DNA from: Physcomitrium patens
Lineage: Eukaryota; Streptophyta; Bryopsida; Funariales; Funariaceae
Direction of reading: 5' to 3'
Length of the DNA: 64,000 nucleotides
NCBI RefSeq assembly: GCF_000002425.4
Contig: NC_037270.1
Coordinates: 12,090,698-12,154,697 of the forward strand
The translations under genes and the position numbers were made by a program. Below the pieces are notes generated by a model. That model was not told the DNA's origin. It did not search any database and saw nothing but the letters and a program-made list of their open reading frames with translations. Below, piece after piece: positions 33,431 through 44,552 of this stretch. The stretch's first letter is position 1. Each line of letters starts with the position of its first letter.

Positions 33431-33479
33431 CATATGTTTTTTTTCTTATTTGTTTGAATTTTTCTATAGATCAATTCTC

Positions 33480-34118
33480 CTACTTAGTCAAGGTATTCAA
33501 GTAATGACTAATATCCAATAATTCTCCTTCATAAGATTCTTCAAGAAATAGCTTGTCTTCTCTGTTGAGATTTGATATTGAATAGAATTTCAATCCGACA
33601 TCATCAATGTCTTCAACCATTTCGTCCTCCCTCTCGTATCTTGCTCGAGATAGCATGTTTGCTACTAAATTGTCCTTCCCAGTGATATGCTTAAATTTTG
33701 GATTTAGTGACTTAATATAAGCAATCCATCTCAACATTGCAATATCTGGCGTTGAACAGTTAATAATCATTCCAAGCAATGGCAAGCAATCTGTTTCAAT
33801 TACTACTACTGCCCCAATCAAATAGTCCTTTTCAGCTTTCATAGCCGAAACGACTCCCCAAAGTTCTCTTTTGACTTGCGAATATGCACGCTAACGAATA
33901 CTTAAAACTTTAGTCCCAAATCGAACTGCAGATCTACTCCCATTCAAATCATCTTGACCCACCGCCCATCCAACGGCAATTGGACTAGCGTCTACAGTAA
34001 GAATTACTGGTCTATTGCACTTATAATCAACCTTCCTCAATATTGGAGGTGACATGAATAATTTCTTCAATCTTTTCATTGCCTGAATATGCCTTTCTTC
34101 CCATTTAAATCGGTAATC
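33480..34118 (-). pseudogene. RNase H, B4
   Basis: RPVILTVDASPIAVGWAVG holds the first catalytic Asp, QVKRELWGVVSAMKAEKDYL the Glu helix, VVIETDCLPLLGM the next Asp, and HITGKDNLVANMLSRARYE the final Asp region. It removes the RNA template during reverse transcription. Confidence 0.85.
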
Positions 34119-35540
34119 CTAGAGTAACAGTTCATATAATGGATCCGCTATGTGAGCAAAATGAGGGATCCAGATTCGATAAAATACACATGCACCCAAA
34201 AACCTGCGAACCTCTGTTAAAGAACCACAATCCTCTTTCATCCTTCCAATTGTATCAACTTTAGTCGGATCTGGTTTTCTTCCGTAAGATCCGCATAAAT
34301 GTCCAACAATTACAACCTCTCGCACTCCAAATACGGACTTCATATCCGATAATGTAAGATGAACTTCTCCAAGCCGAGTTAAAATCTTTTCACAATCTTG
34401 TATATGATCAACAACATATCTGCGACACCCCCTCGTATCTAAAGTTTCATCCTTGTCTCCTTCTCTGCACCCTTTTATAGGAACATCATCCAGAAAAGGC
34501 ATAGTCTTTTCTGGAATAAAATCTCTCAATACCTTATTCATCCCATTCATCATATGCGCAACCGAGTTGGTCGCACCTTGAGGAAGAGTGTACATTCTAA
34601 CCAATCCAAGCGGTGTCCTCATCATTGTCATATCTCTACTTCCTTCGACAAGTTGAAATTGATCATAACCTGAATACAAATCACCCATTGAATAGATCGC
34701 CCTTCCAGCAAACGCCTCAGCAAATTCATCCACAATAGATCTAATTCCTGCATTCCTGACAGTTACAGCATTCACCGGCTGCATATCTTGAATAAACCGT
34801 AGTGACCAATTATTCTTAGGTACCGTAAACCATCGACTAGAATACGGTGCAAATGAAGGTTCTAATATTTTCATCTTTATCTTTTCTTTCAATAGTTCGA
34901 CCAATTTAGGTAAATGTGTCTTCGGTACTGGAATCGGTCTTAGATTCCAAGGTACATGCGGTACAGTGAAGATAACCATAGGTGTTATAATATTTGGATC
35001 CACACACCCAATTTCATGAGATTCGAAGACAAACGATCTACCTTGTTTAGCCAACATCTTTTTGAAGCAAGTAATTTCCTCCGGCAATAAAGAACCATCA
35101 AAACCAATCTTCAATTCTTCAAAAGTCTCTTCAGTAAACTGATGTCCAATACTCATTGGATCTCTTAAACTTGCTTCTTTTGATGCTTCTCCCATTTGTT
35201 CTTTAGAATCCTCTGGTAATGGTCCGGCAACAGGCTTTACCTTCTTATCTGCCGTTTTATATCTCGTCTCTACTGTGACTTCTGGTGCTTGAAAAGATTC
35301 AAGCATGGTATAAACTTCTCTCGAATGAATCTCAACAATCTTATCATTATCCCCTAACCCAATAGATGTAATCAATTCCAATGAATCTTCCAGCCCATTT
35401 TCTTCATAAACATCCAAAATCCTCTCATCATCTTGTAATGTACCTATCTTGCGTAATTGTCCTTCAATATTATATAATCTTTTTCTTTCTTTTCTTTTAA
35501 AATCATCAACTTTCTTATACATAATATTTCCATTCTCCAA
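34119..35540 (-). pseudogene. Reverse transcriptase, B4 (473 codons open)
   Basis: An N-terminal acidic linker (DDERILDVYEENGLEDSLEL) precedes the polymerase: GCVDPNIITPMVIFTVPHVP, LRFIQDMQPVNAVTVRN, GDLYSGYDQFQL, MMRTPLGLVRMYTLPQGATN and the active site MPFLDDVPIKG. The usual Ty3 YLDD is FLDD here and in B6 and B7. It ends with the RKPDPTKVDTIGRMK connection region. The frame is -1 relative to the protease frame upstream. Confidence 0.9.
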
Positions 35541-35617
35541 TATACCAATAAAACTCGCATCAAAGGCACCTTCATCTCGCGAGAGTACCTCCTCTTTTGT
35601 ACCTCCATAATCTCGCT

Positions 35618-36095
35618 TTACAATGGTACCTCCCCAAAGTCCTTAAATCCTTCAACAATCTTTGGCAATGGTTTCTCCCTCAACCTATCTCGATTCCGTT
35701 CATGGTTAGGAGGTGCTGTTAGAAATTGTACAGCTTTCCTGCCATCTTCGCTCCGTACCCTTACATAAGCAGAACCATCGTCAAGTACCTTTGTTTCCAT
35801 CCGTGTTGCCGTGATATAAGGTTGTCCTAAAATCAATGGATAAGACGTTGTATCTTGAACGAAGAAATGTTGCTCCGTCGCAACATCCCCAATCCGAATT
35901 TTGACATCTGGACAAGCTCCATATAATTCGCCCTATGTGTTATTAGCTGCTCGTATTGCCCATCCATGTTCCATATCAATTGGCCATTTTTGCTTCTTAT
36001 AAAGATCTTTAGACATGAGATTTATTTCAGAACCATGGTCGACCAAAGCAACTATTGGTTCTTCTATATCTCCTACCTTTAACAATACCTCAGTA
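35618..36095 (-). pseudogene. Protease, B4
   Basis: The DHG active site (about 36030-36060) is followed by NLMSKDLYKKQKWPI and ILGQPYITATRMETKVLDDG. The C-terminal segment ends with VEGFKDFGEVPL. Confidence 0.85.
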
Positions 36096-36285
36096 GTTGC
36101 CCTTGCCCAATGCTTTCAAGTATAATGGCTCAAAGTTTCCATTTCCTTGTCACTAGAATCTTCGAAATGTACTCGCAGATTATACCCATTCTTTTCATTT
36201 GTTGATTGCTTATAACCAATATCAACCTCTTCTTCATCTCTACATATTCTTGCATCAATAGCATGACTCATTCCAGTTTCGTCCA

Positions 36286-37989
36286 TTAATTGCCTCTTTC
36301 GCTTAATGCTGTCAATGATAACATCACGAAACTCCTTCTTTGTAATCCCAAGACTTCTTTCAATGTGAATTCCACCTTAGCGTTTAATATACGTTCTTCC
36401 AACACCCCTTTCAAATTTGTTGCCGCTTCAATGTCAAAAAGTAGCTTATAAGCAATTGATTTGCCCTTATCTTTTGTCTCCGTTGTTTTCTCTCCCAATG
36501 ATGCTGAGGTATCCTTTACAGGCAATTCTTGTGAAGCTGCCTCCCGAGCCTTGTCTCCTCGAGTTTGCCTCTTAAAAGAATTTCCTTCTCTAGTATCATC
36601 AAAATTTCCTCATCTCTTTTCTTCCATCAAAGCTTCATATTGGCTCTTAGCAATATATGCATGAACTGAAAGAGACTCAACAAGATCCTCTCAACCTGTT
36701 CTACCTCGTATTGTAGCTGCAGTTCTCAATAACGCTTCTCGAGGTAATTTTCCTTCTTGCATTGTAGAAACGGCAGAAGCCCAAAACTCACTAGTTTCCG
36801 TACTTCCACCAATTTCATCATCTACTCTAGCACCATAACTTGCACTTTCTCGTGCTACTGTTTCATGCTCTTTTAAATAATCTTGAACCAATGCTCTCAT
36901 TCTTCCCTTGCCAAAATTGGTTTGAAGAAGATCCTCCCTATCTTTCAATGCTATCTTCCCATCTTTCCAGCAAATAATTTCCTGCCGTATCATATTATTA
37001 AATTCATTGCAATCTTTTCTAGTGTGTGAAGCATCATCACACCAAATGCATCTTTGTACATATCCTTGTTTTGAAACATTCTTCGAATTGTTTATAGAAG
37101 TATTCTCTTCAAGTCTTGCCAATTTGATTTGAAGATCTCGCATTCCTCGTATAATTTCTTCCATACCCATATCTGCTTTCTTTGATAAGGATGTCGAAGG
37201 TTGAACTGTAGGCATTGTCGGTGGTGTTATATGTACTGGAGCTTGGGGTGCTTGTACTGTTTTCGGAATATTGCTCCTATCCTTCCTCCTTTCTTTTTTT
37301 GTAAGCAACTCCACCGCATCTTCAACGTTCTTCTACTTCGTTGTCAATCCTTCATCTTCTTCTTTGTCTTTAAGAAGGGGTTCTAATTTCTCTTGCAATT
37401 CTCCATCAGCAGCTTGAAGAAATAGATCAACTTTGTTCGGCTCCAATGTCAATTTTTCTACCTTCGATAATTGAGAGTACTGCCTCTCAAATTCTCTTAG
37501 TAGCTCTATTGCTTGCAAATTCTTATTGGGCCGTTCAATCCATCCCAGAAACAGCTTCTTAGTAACGCGATCAACATCTTCCAAGAAATATTCGTCTTTC
37601 AATGCATGTGAAAAATCCTCCCATGAATTCCCATAACGATCCGTAATCGATGTAATGTGGTCTCTTATCTCCAGTATCATGGCAAGTCCAAATAGTGCAA
37701 CCATTTTCTTCTCAGAAATCCGATTTAATTCCATTTCACGAACATAACATCTTAAATACCTTGAAATATTCCTCCCATCAAATTGATCAATTTTATTGAC
37801 CACTGCTTGCAATGCTTTGGTTGCCAAAGCTTCCTTTCGATCATTGCTTTGTTGTTGCTGCATTGACAATGAGAAGGCTTGAAACAAACTAGCAATAGAT
37901 GGATCCATGTGCATACCTTGTCCTTTAGAAGACTTCCCACCAGAAACTTCTCCCAAAAATCCTTCAAAATTTTTATTTTCGTTTTCCAT
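36286..37989 (-). pseudogene. Gag, B4
   Basis: Start MENENKNFEGFLGEVSGG; N-terminal part with MDPSIASLFQAFSLSMQQQQ, then a capsid-like helical region (VNKIDQFDGRNISRYLRCYV, LELFLQAADGELQ-type). A CX2CX4HX4C zinc knuckle (CIWCDDASHTRKDC) lies near 37000-37050. The C-terminal third is charged (KDTSASLGEKTTETKDKGKS). Gag and protease appear to form one long frame in the family. Broken. Confidence 0.85.
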
Positions 37990-38040
37990 AAAAATAAAGA
38001 TAAAATCAACCGAAATCCAATACCTTCTACCTCAAGCTTT

Positions 38041-38056
38041 CACGTCGGGTTCACCA
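38041..38056 (-). other. Candidate primer binding site, B4
   Basis: The minus strand reads TGGTGAACCCGACGTG, 4 bp inside the 5' LTR, identical in B6. Confidence 0.7.
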
Positions 38057-38060
38057 CTTT

Positions 38061-39330
38061 TGTCCTATTACGTGCTTTCCTGCTCGAGAACGCGCCGGGC
38101 GTCTGACTGTAGAAGGTAGTATGGAGATTCGTCGATAGTCAAGCAATCTATCAGTTTTGACTGCTAGAATATAAATGATTGCAACAATGTACCGTAAATC
38201 TATACGGATGCTCTTCGACTGCTTGTCGAAGTCCTTTTTGCCCCAGCCGGTAGGTCTCTAGACGTTACAGAGAACCCCGAACAACCCAAATTGTTAATCT
38301 TCAATACCGCTTTGTACTTACGATCTTGTATCCACTGACTGTCTTGTTAGATTAACCCAATAAATTTCATTCACTTCACATACTCAATCCTATAGACGCC
38401 CTTTTAATCCTTCAATCCTTGATATACCTCGATTTCACAAAACAGTCAAGAATATTCAAACCCACTTCATTAAAAATCTCGATTCACCATTACAATATTG
38501 ACTTCAGCAGCGATTGCCTCAGCCTTCCCAAAACTCTACGAAGAAGAAAAATCCAAATTCTATGTCTTTCCTTCCCCGACCCGAAGCATGAAGCTCCTCT
38601 CTCTAATTTCCTTGATCTTCAAAAACCTCCAATAAAAACCAAACTAGTAACCTTGCAAAAGCTTGAAAACTAGCTCCCCCCGATTCCCAGAGAAAAAAAA
38701 AAAAAAAAACCCCTCTTCAAAACTATATCCCCCCCTAATCTTATCCTCTGAATTTCTTCAATCTTCCATCTTAGATCCGAAATTGGCTCCCACCGTCAAG
38801 CTTGGATCTGAAATTGGCTCTCGCCGTCAGAGCTTTCTCCTCCGTTTTTACCTTTAAGAAATCCATTTACCGAAAACAACGTTCCTTGAAACGACACAGA
38901 GAACAGGACAGCCCGAAACAGAATCGAAACCCTGTAATCGGGACCACATTGAGTCGCCCGACCAATTCAGGCCCCATATTGGATAAGATGCCCATAATAA
39001 CCTGGATGTTCCCGTAATTGGGTCTGCATTGGGTTGCCCGCCCAATTCAGGTCTCATATTGGGTAAGAGGACCCGGATTGGATTCTCGAAATTGGATCCA
39101 ATTGGCTCTTCGAATCCGTCGTGTGAATTGGTCCTTCTCTTCCTGCTGACTCCCGTTATTGGAATTGAATGGAGCATTTTAGTATGCCCCGAATGACTGT
39201 AATGGGGTGACTAAACCTAGCCATTCAGTATTTGTACAGGAATTGGTCGATGCTTCCAATATTCGAGGTAACTGAATCTTAATAAAATTCCCCTTTCTTT
39301 TTATTTTCACTGTATACTCGTGTTACAACA
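38061..39330 (-). repeat. 5' LTR of B4 (1270 bp)
   Basis: Runs from TGTCCTATTACG to CGTGTTACAACA. It contains an A-rich tract (about 38693-38708) beside C runs, the complement of the G-rich stretch in the B6 LTR, and a shortened version of the E-derived gag segment. Confidence 0.95.
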
Positions 39331-39334
39331 GGAC

Positions 39335-40885
39335 AGCGTTCTTATTTTGTACCAAAAGAAGGAGATGCAGCTTTTGAGCAACAAAGAACGGTCCTCTTGA
39401 AACCGGAGCAATTTCATCTCTAAGCAATGAAATCAACATTGACTGTTGATTCAACTTTTCTCAAGCAAATCCAATCCAGTATGTCCTCAGACCCTCTTGT
39501 TTATGATATCGAGAATAATTCTTCCAAGTTTCATGATCCTTCTAAATTCGAGTTCAAGAATAATCTATTATATTTTGAAGGACGCCTATATGTTCCAGAA
39601 GGAGAAGCACGTTTACGTGTTCTTCAAGCACGTCATGACTTTCCAGCAACAAGGCACTTTGGATATAATAAGACTTTGGAACTCATATCAAGAGATTTTT
39701 GGTGGCCACAAATGTCGAAGTCAGTCTAAGACTTTGTTCAATCATGTGATATTTGTTCAAGATCAAAAATTCCTCGTCATCGACCTTACGGACTTCTTCA
39801 GCCATTACTTATACCAGAACAACCATGGTCTTCTGTTTCTATGGATTTCATCACAGAACTTCCAAGCTCAAGATCTTATGATTCTATATTTGTGATAGTA
39901 GATCGTTTCACCAAGATGGCACATTTTGTGCCATGTACAAAATCTATCACAAGTGAAAAAACAGCTAAGCTTTTCATTGATAATATCTATCGCTATCATA
40001 GATTACTTAAAGATATCATATCGGATAGGGGAACTCAATTTGTGTCAAGATTTTGGAGGACTCTTTTCAAGATTTTAAAAGTGGACATAAAGCTATCTTC
40101 GGCTTTCCATCCTCAAACTGATGGACAAATAGAGCGCGTAAACCAAGTCTTGGAGCAATATTTAAGGTGTACTATCAACTACCAACAAGATGATTGGACA
40201 ACCCTTCTGCCATTGGCAGAGTTTGCTTATAATAATGCGTTACATTCTTCCACGCAACAAACACCTTTCTTTGCCAATTATGGCTATCATCCACGACTTG
40301 ATACTTTTGATTTTTCAAAAGTTGATAATCCTACAGCAGAAGATATGGCAAATCGGTTGTCAGAGTTACATGCAATAATGAAGACGCAATTGAAGGACGC
40401 TCAAGAACGACAAAAGATAAACGCAGATCTATATCGTAAGGAGCAACCACAACTCAATGTGGGTGATAAGGTATGGCTACTTCGTCGCAATATCAAGACT
40501 ACTCGACCTTGTGACAAGTTGGACTATCGTAGGCTTGGCCCTTTTTTTGTTTCTGAACAGATCAACCCAATTGCATATCGGTTACATCTACCGGAGTCAA
40601 TGAAGATCCATCCTGTATTCCACGTGTCTCTTCTTGAACCATATAAGACAGTGGATATACAAGGAAGAAGACAAATGCCACCGCCTCCTATAGAAGTAGA
40701 TAATAATGAAGAATTTGAGGTGGAAGAGATATTAGACTCAAGGCGGCACCAAAATAAGCTGGAATATCTTGTTCATTGACACGGATATGATATTAGTGAA
40801 CGCACATGGGAGCCATCCAGGAATCTAGCAAATGCATCAGCTAAAGTCAAAGTTTTTCATCAACGACATCCATCAAAACGAAGAT
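39335..40885 (+). pseudogene. RNase H end, integrase and chromodomain, A2/A4
   Basis: After a short RNase H end (about 39335-39425), the integrase shows its zinc-binding start (near 39620-39780), the core with MDFITELPSSRSYDSIFVIV (39841), SDRGTQFVSRFW and HPQTDGQIERVNQVLEQY (with the catalytic Glu region), the GPY/F module, and then a chromodomain (about 40695-40870). Equivalent to A3 27130-28700. Few breaks. Confidence 0.9.
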
Positions 40886-40982
40886 GAAAATCTCTCTTAT
40901 AAAAGAGACAAGATTGAGGCAAGATAACATTCAATTTCCTATCCTTGTTTGTAACTTCTTTGCATTTATGATGCTAATTAGA

Positions 40983-41404
40983 TGGAGAGCCAACAACCAA
41001 CGGATTCAACTCAAGAACCTTTGTTTGCTGACTTGCCGGTCGAGACATTACGATTGTCACAACCTTCAAGACGACGCAATTGAGATGAAGATCTTCAAGA
41101 ACGACATGTTCTTCCTTGAATAGATGGTGAGATACAACGCGTTTGGTATCACGATTTGGGAAAGGACCCTCGATGTTTGGTGATTTTGCTACAGGTAGGA
41201 ACAACTTCTGATGGTGTTCCAAATATTCTATTCGAAGGAAGTTACGAAGGCCTCAACAATGATCAAATAACTGGGTGGTCTTCCCGCCTTGGTATGGGAC
41301 ACTACCGATGGTTGAGAGGCCCTATCAATCATCTTCGAAGAGAACAGAGATCAGAGTATGTGGCGAATATAATTCGTCGCATCATAGATTTCCTCAACAT
41401 ATGA
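40983..41404 (+). pseudogene. ORF3, A2/A4 copy
   Basis: Third copy of the A-family ORF3 in the window, starting MESQQPTDSTQ. It shares CLVILL, EGSYEGLNNDQITGW and GMGHYRWLRGPINHL with the others. Probably broken. Confidence 0.75.
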
Positions 41405-41430
41405 TGATCGCTCCTCGTGGAATTCGTCTC

Positions 41431-41442
41431 TAGAAGGAGGGG
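41431..41442 (+). other. Polypurine tract, A2/A4
   Basis: AGAAGGAGGGG just before the 3' LTR. Confidence 0.8.
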
Positions 41443-41445
41443 TAA

Positions 41446-41997
41446 TGTCACGGCCATAATCATGTAAGCTAAAAATTACATATAGAAATAGATAGAAGTA
41501 AGTAAAAGTAGATAAAAGTAAGTTAATTCTATAATATTTAATATGGAAGCTCCCTAGAAACTTCCTAGATGCTGCTTTGACTTCATAGGTGTCTTTAATT
41601 GACTTTTTGGATTAGAAACGTGGTCAACAAGTTGGCCATGTGCCACACATGTTGTTAGCTTGAAGATCAAGCTAACTATGTGGCCCACACGTAGAAAAAC
41701 TTGCCTTGTAAGTCAAGGCATGTGTTCTGCAAAGTCAACACATATTGGAGGTCCTATAGAACGTTGCCACGTAGCTCCTAGTTAGATAGTATATATAGAG
41801 ACAAGAGTGAAGGTTTCTTCACTCTTGTCAACTCCTTTCTTGCTTCTAGTCCAGGTTCAAGAGTCTTTAGTTTCTTGTCTTGTGGCAATAGCCATTCCAG
41901 TTTCCTTTTAATATACATACTTGTTTATATTTTGATTTATTATATCGAGATAGCCTTTTTGTATATATTTTCCTTTATCGAGTCTGTCTCCTTGACA
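41446..41997 (+). repeat. 3' LTR of A2/A4 (552 bp)
   Basis: TGTCACGGCC...CTTGACA, followed directly by CCATT, the right copy of the target duplication. About 95% identical to 23910-24461. Confidence 0.95.
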
Positions 41998-42590
41998 CCA
42001 TTCTAGAACATCTTCAATTGACACTTGAGACTGGTTTCTTACTGTTAACTCTTCCGCCAATTTTGTCACCTCAGCTTATAAAACTTTGATTTTGAACCTT
42101 AACTTCTCCGTTTTGCATCTGGATTGGTCACTTAATGCGTCTTTCTCTTTCGTCAATAACTCTGCCCTGTCTCCTTCTGCCTGCAACTGGCATTTGAGTT
42201 TCTCTCGTTCTAAATCCCATGTCTTGTGATTGTAGATCAATTCGTCCAGTTGTCCTTCCACAATCTGTAAGATGTATTCTTTTTCTTTCGTCCAAGACTT
42301 ATATTGGTGAACCCATTTCTGCTCCAATATTAGCTTGGATTCCCTAATTTTGTTTATCGTCCATTCTAGCTCTTCAATTCTTTAGTTTTGCTCTGATATT
42401 ACCTTCTTACTATCCTCTAAATCTCGTTTGCTACTGCCCTCTACATCCAATGCTCGCACCATACAATGTATTTGTGAAATGTGCTTCAATAGAGCATTCT
42501 TAAGAAATATTCCTTCGGGCAATCGACCTTGTGGAAATGCCAACTGATTAATATCCATCAAAATTGGGATTTCATTTTTCTCCTCCATCG
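41998..42590 (-). pseudogene. Coiled-coil tail after integrase, element E
   Basis: The minus strand codes for MDINQLAFPQGRLPEG, then HISQIHCMVRALDVEGSSKR and a long charged region rich in heptads (EEKNEI..., WVHQYKSWTKEKEYILQIV, WDLEREKLKCQLQAEGDR). It continues at 23745-23909, giving roughly 250 residues in all. I do not know a standard plant Ty3 domain like this; a role in particle assembly or partner binding would be a guess. Broken. Confidence 0.7.
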
Positions 42591-43240
42591 CTAAACAAAT
42601 TGGAATTCGTTCTGATTCTTCAAGGTTGCTATGATAGTATTGAGAAAATGGGTGCCACGATCGCTAACCAATTCCTTCAGACACCGAAATCGAGTTATAA
42701 TATACTCATATAGAAAAGTAGCTACCATATTGGCATTATCATGGTGGGTAGCAATAGCCTCTGTCCATTTTGTTACATAGTCCATGGCGACTAAAATATA
42801 TCGCTTTTGGCCAAGTTTTGATGCTGGTGCAATGGAACCGACAAAATCAATACTCCATTTTTCAAAAGATGCCTGTGCCAAGATTAGAACTAATGGCATG
42901 GCAAAAGTGCCCGTGGATCGATTAATTCGTTGACAGGGATCACAACGATGAACAAATTGCTGCACATCAAAAAACATTGTGGACCACTAATAGCCGGCCA
43001 TTAAAGCCTTGCGAGCAGTACTATCTTTCGTAAAATGACCACCACAAGTATCCAAATGGCAAGCTTCGAGGATCGACTATAGTTCACTTGAAAAGATATA
43101 GCGGCATAAAATACCATCTTTGCCTTGTTTATACAAAGCATCGCAAATCATTGTGTATGGGATACTCTTCAGAATGAGTCGCTTCTTAAGCTTCTTGGTA
43201 AAAGTTGGCGAAAAGATGCGGAAGGTCAGAAACTGAATGA
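42591..43240 (-). pseudogene. Integrase, element E
   Basis: The zinc-binding part ends with FVHRCDPCQRINRSTG. The core has FEKWSIDFVGSIAPAS (first Asp), YILVAMDYVTKWTEAIAT and ELVSDRGTHFLNTII (second Asp). The part with the catalytic Glu was not recognised before the tail. The type resembles non-chromovirus Ty3 elements. Confidence 0.85.
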
Positions 43241-43242
43241 TT

Positions 43243-43750
43243 TCACTGCACTCGGAGAAAATCACATCCACCACAAATAATTCGACTTGGGAAGAGCATC
43301 TGGGACAAACTCGTTGCCAAGAATATTAGACAACCAGGATAAATGATCAGCATTGGCATGTTTCTTCCCAAGTCGTACGATAATCTTAAAATTGAATTCT
43401 TATAAGAGTAAGACCCATTGGACAATGCGTCCACTTAATTGAGGCTTATTAATCATATATTTGAGGGCATCATGATCCACATAAAAAACAAATAGATATC
43501 CAAGCCAATAGTACTGAAATTTTTGAACCGAGTATATCATATCCAACGCTTCTCGTTCAATAGTAGTATAATTACATTCGGCAGCCACCAATTCCCGACT
43601 GGCATAATAGATAGGATGATCTAGATCCTTATCATCCTTCTGACTTAACACTGATCCAATAGCCACATTAGATGCATCAACGTACACATGAAAGGGCTCC
43701 GTCCAACGAGGAGCCAATAATATTGGTACAAAGACCAATTTTGACTTCAA
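43243..43750 (-). pseudogene. RNase H, element E
   Basis: EPFHVYVDASNVAIGSVLSQ, PIYYASRELVAAECNYTTIE and YLFVFYVDHDALKYMINKP are the usual order of Ty3 RNase H motifs. Broken towards its end. Confidence 0.85.
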
Positions 43751-43780
43751 CGCTTCAAAGGCTATGGTACACTCTATGGT

Positions 43781-44062
43781 CTAGATGGGACTAGTCCCAT
43801 CTAACGAAGGTTTCCTTAATAAGTTCGTTAAAAGTTGACAAATAACTGTAAATGAACGAATGAATCTTCGATAATAATTGACATGGCCCACAAATCCATG
43901 AACACCGAAGACCGTCTCTAGTCTGGATAAGTTTATTATATGTTGTACTTTGTCAGAATCCGTAGCAATACCATGGCCGGATACGATATGTCCCAATAAT
44001 TTATTGGATAAAATACCAAATTGACACTTTTTTGAGTTCAACGATATTCCAAATTTAACGCA
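43781..44062 (-). pseudogene. RT C-terminal part, element E
   Basis: LNSKKCQFGILSNKLLGHIVSGHG and GFVGHVNYYRRFIRSF are the thumb/connection motifs of Ty3 RT. The RT continues on the far side of D1 at 50189-50314. Confidence 0.85.
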
Positions 44063-44067
44063 CCGAG
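44063..44067 (+). repeat. Target site duplication CCGAG, left copy
   Basis: CCGAG precedes D1 directly; the same bases follow at 50184-50188. Confidence 0.9.
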
Positions 44068-44131
44068 TGTTAGGGACATATTCTTTAGAACTTTCTAGAA
44101 GAGAAGCCTCCGGAACCTTTTAGAAAGAAGT

Positions 44132-44304
44132 TTCTAGAAGCTTCTAGAAAGAAAGTCTCTGGAACCTTATAGAAGAGAAGTTTCTAGAAGCTTCTAGAAA
44201 GGAAGCCCTTGGAACTTTCTAGAAGCTTCCTAGTTAACAGAAGTAGCTCGAAAAGTTTCTAGAACCTTCTAGAAAGGAAGCCTCTGGAACCTTCTAGAAG
44301 CTTC
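44132..44304 (+). promoter_or_regulatory. Array of heat-shock elements in D1 5' LTR
   Basis: Five sites each have four alternating GAA/TTC units with exact 2-bp spacing: 44132-44149, 44182-44199, 44212-44229, 44257-44274 and 44287-44304. The core CTAGAAGCTTCTAG fits the classical eukaryotic heat-shock-factor consensus fully. They end 41 bp upstream of the TATA box, a good place for an enhancer. That HSF binds here is inference. Confidence 0.75.
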
Positions 44305-44344
44305 TTAGTTAATAGAAGTAGTTCGAGAAGCTTCCTAAGTAGGA

Positions 44345-44385
44345 GTATATATAGGGATCGAGGCTGAAGAGTTCTTCAGTCTCGA
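44345..44385 (+). promoter_or_regulatory. TATA box and adjoining hairpin, family D LTR
   Basis: GTATATATAG is followed by TCGAGGCTGAAGA (44358-44370) and TCTTCAGTCTCGA (44373-44385), which pair over about 12 bp with one G-T pair. Family A has a hairpin of different sequence at the same distance from its TATA box. Confidence 0.6.
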
Positions 44386-44540
44386 CAACACATCTCTTGG
44401 AGTTCTAGCTCACCTTTCTAGTGTTGTTCTTGTACTCATCTGTTTAATCTAGTTCTGCCACTTTTTCTTGAACTTCTTATTAGATTTCAAGTCTGTATTT
44501 TGTGTCCGTGACAGTTTGTCGAGACTACACTAACTTGAGA

Positions 44541-44552
44541 TATCAGAGCTAG
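44541..44552 (+). other. Candidate primer binding site, D1
   Basis: TATCAGAGCTAG matches the core of the initiator-methionine tRNA primer site; it lies 27 bp inside the LTR. Confidence 0.55.

Larger units (their letters stand above)
32244..39330 (-). mobile_element. B4: family B element lacking a 3' LTR (fossil)
   Basis: On the minus strand: 5' LTR 39330-38061, primer site 38056-38041, gag (37989 to about 36290), protease (about 36090-35618), RT (35540-34119), RNase H (34110-33480), integrase (33430-32244). No 3' LTR follows. It has a moderate number of breaks, far fewer than B5 or B7. Its LTR abuts the right half of A2/A4 at 39331. Confidence 0.9.
23910..41997 (+). mobile_element. A2/A4: family A chromovirus split by nested elements (fossil)
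   Basis: 5' LTR 23910-24461, primer site, gag and protease to 26019, then an unrelated nest (26020-39330), then RNase H end, integrase, chromodomain, ORF3 and 3' LTR 41446-41997. The flanking CCATT duplication and the continuity of E on both sides show that the two halves belong to one insertion. The RT part is not seen. The LTRs differ at about 27 of 552 positions (about 5%), suggesting some two million years if a rate near 1.3e-8 per site per year applies. Broken. Confidence 0.85.
44068..44513 (+). repeat. 5' LTR of D1 (446 bp)
   Basis: TGTTAGGGAC...GTCCGTGACA. The U3 consists mostly of tandem units containing TTCTAGAAGCTTCTAGAA. It has one unit of about 75 bp more than the 3' LTR. TATA box GTATATATAG at 44345-44354. 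Confidence 0.95.

Noticed and set aside
30707-39330. LTRs 30707-31999 and 38061-39330 as the two ends of one B element
   Set aside because: A3 gag and protease sequence continues on both sides of the left LTR, so it is a solo insertion in A3; B4 lacks its own 3' LTR.
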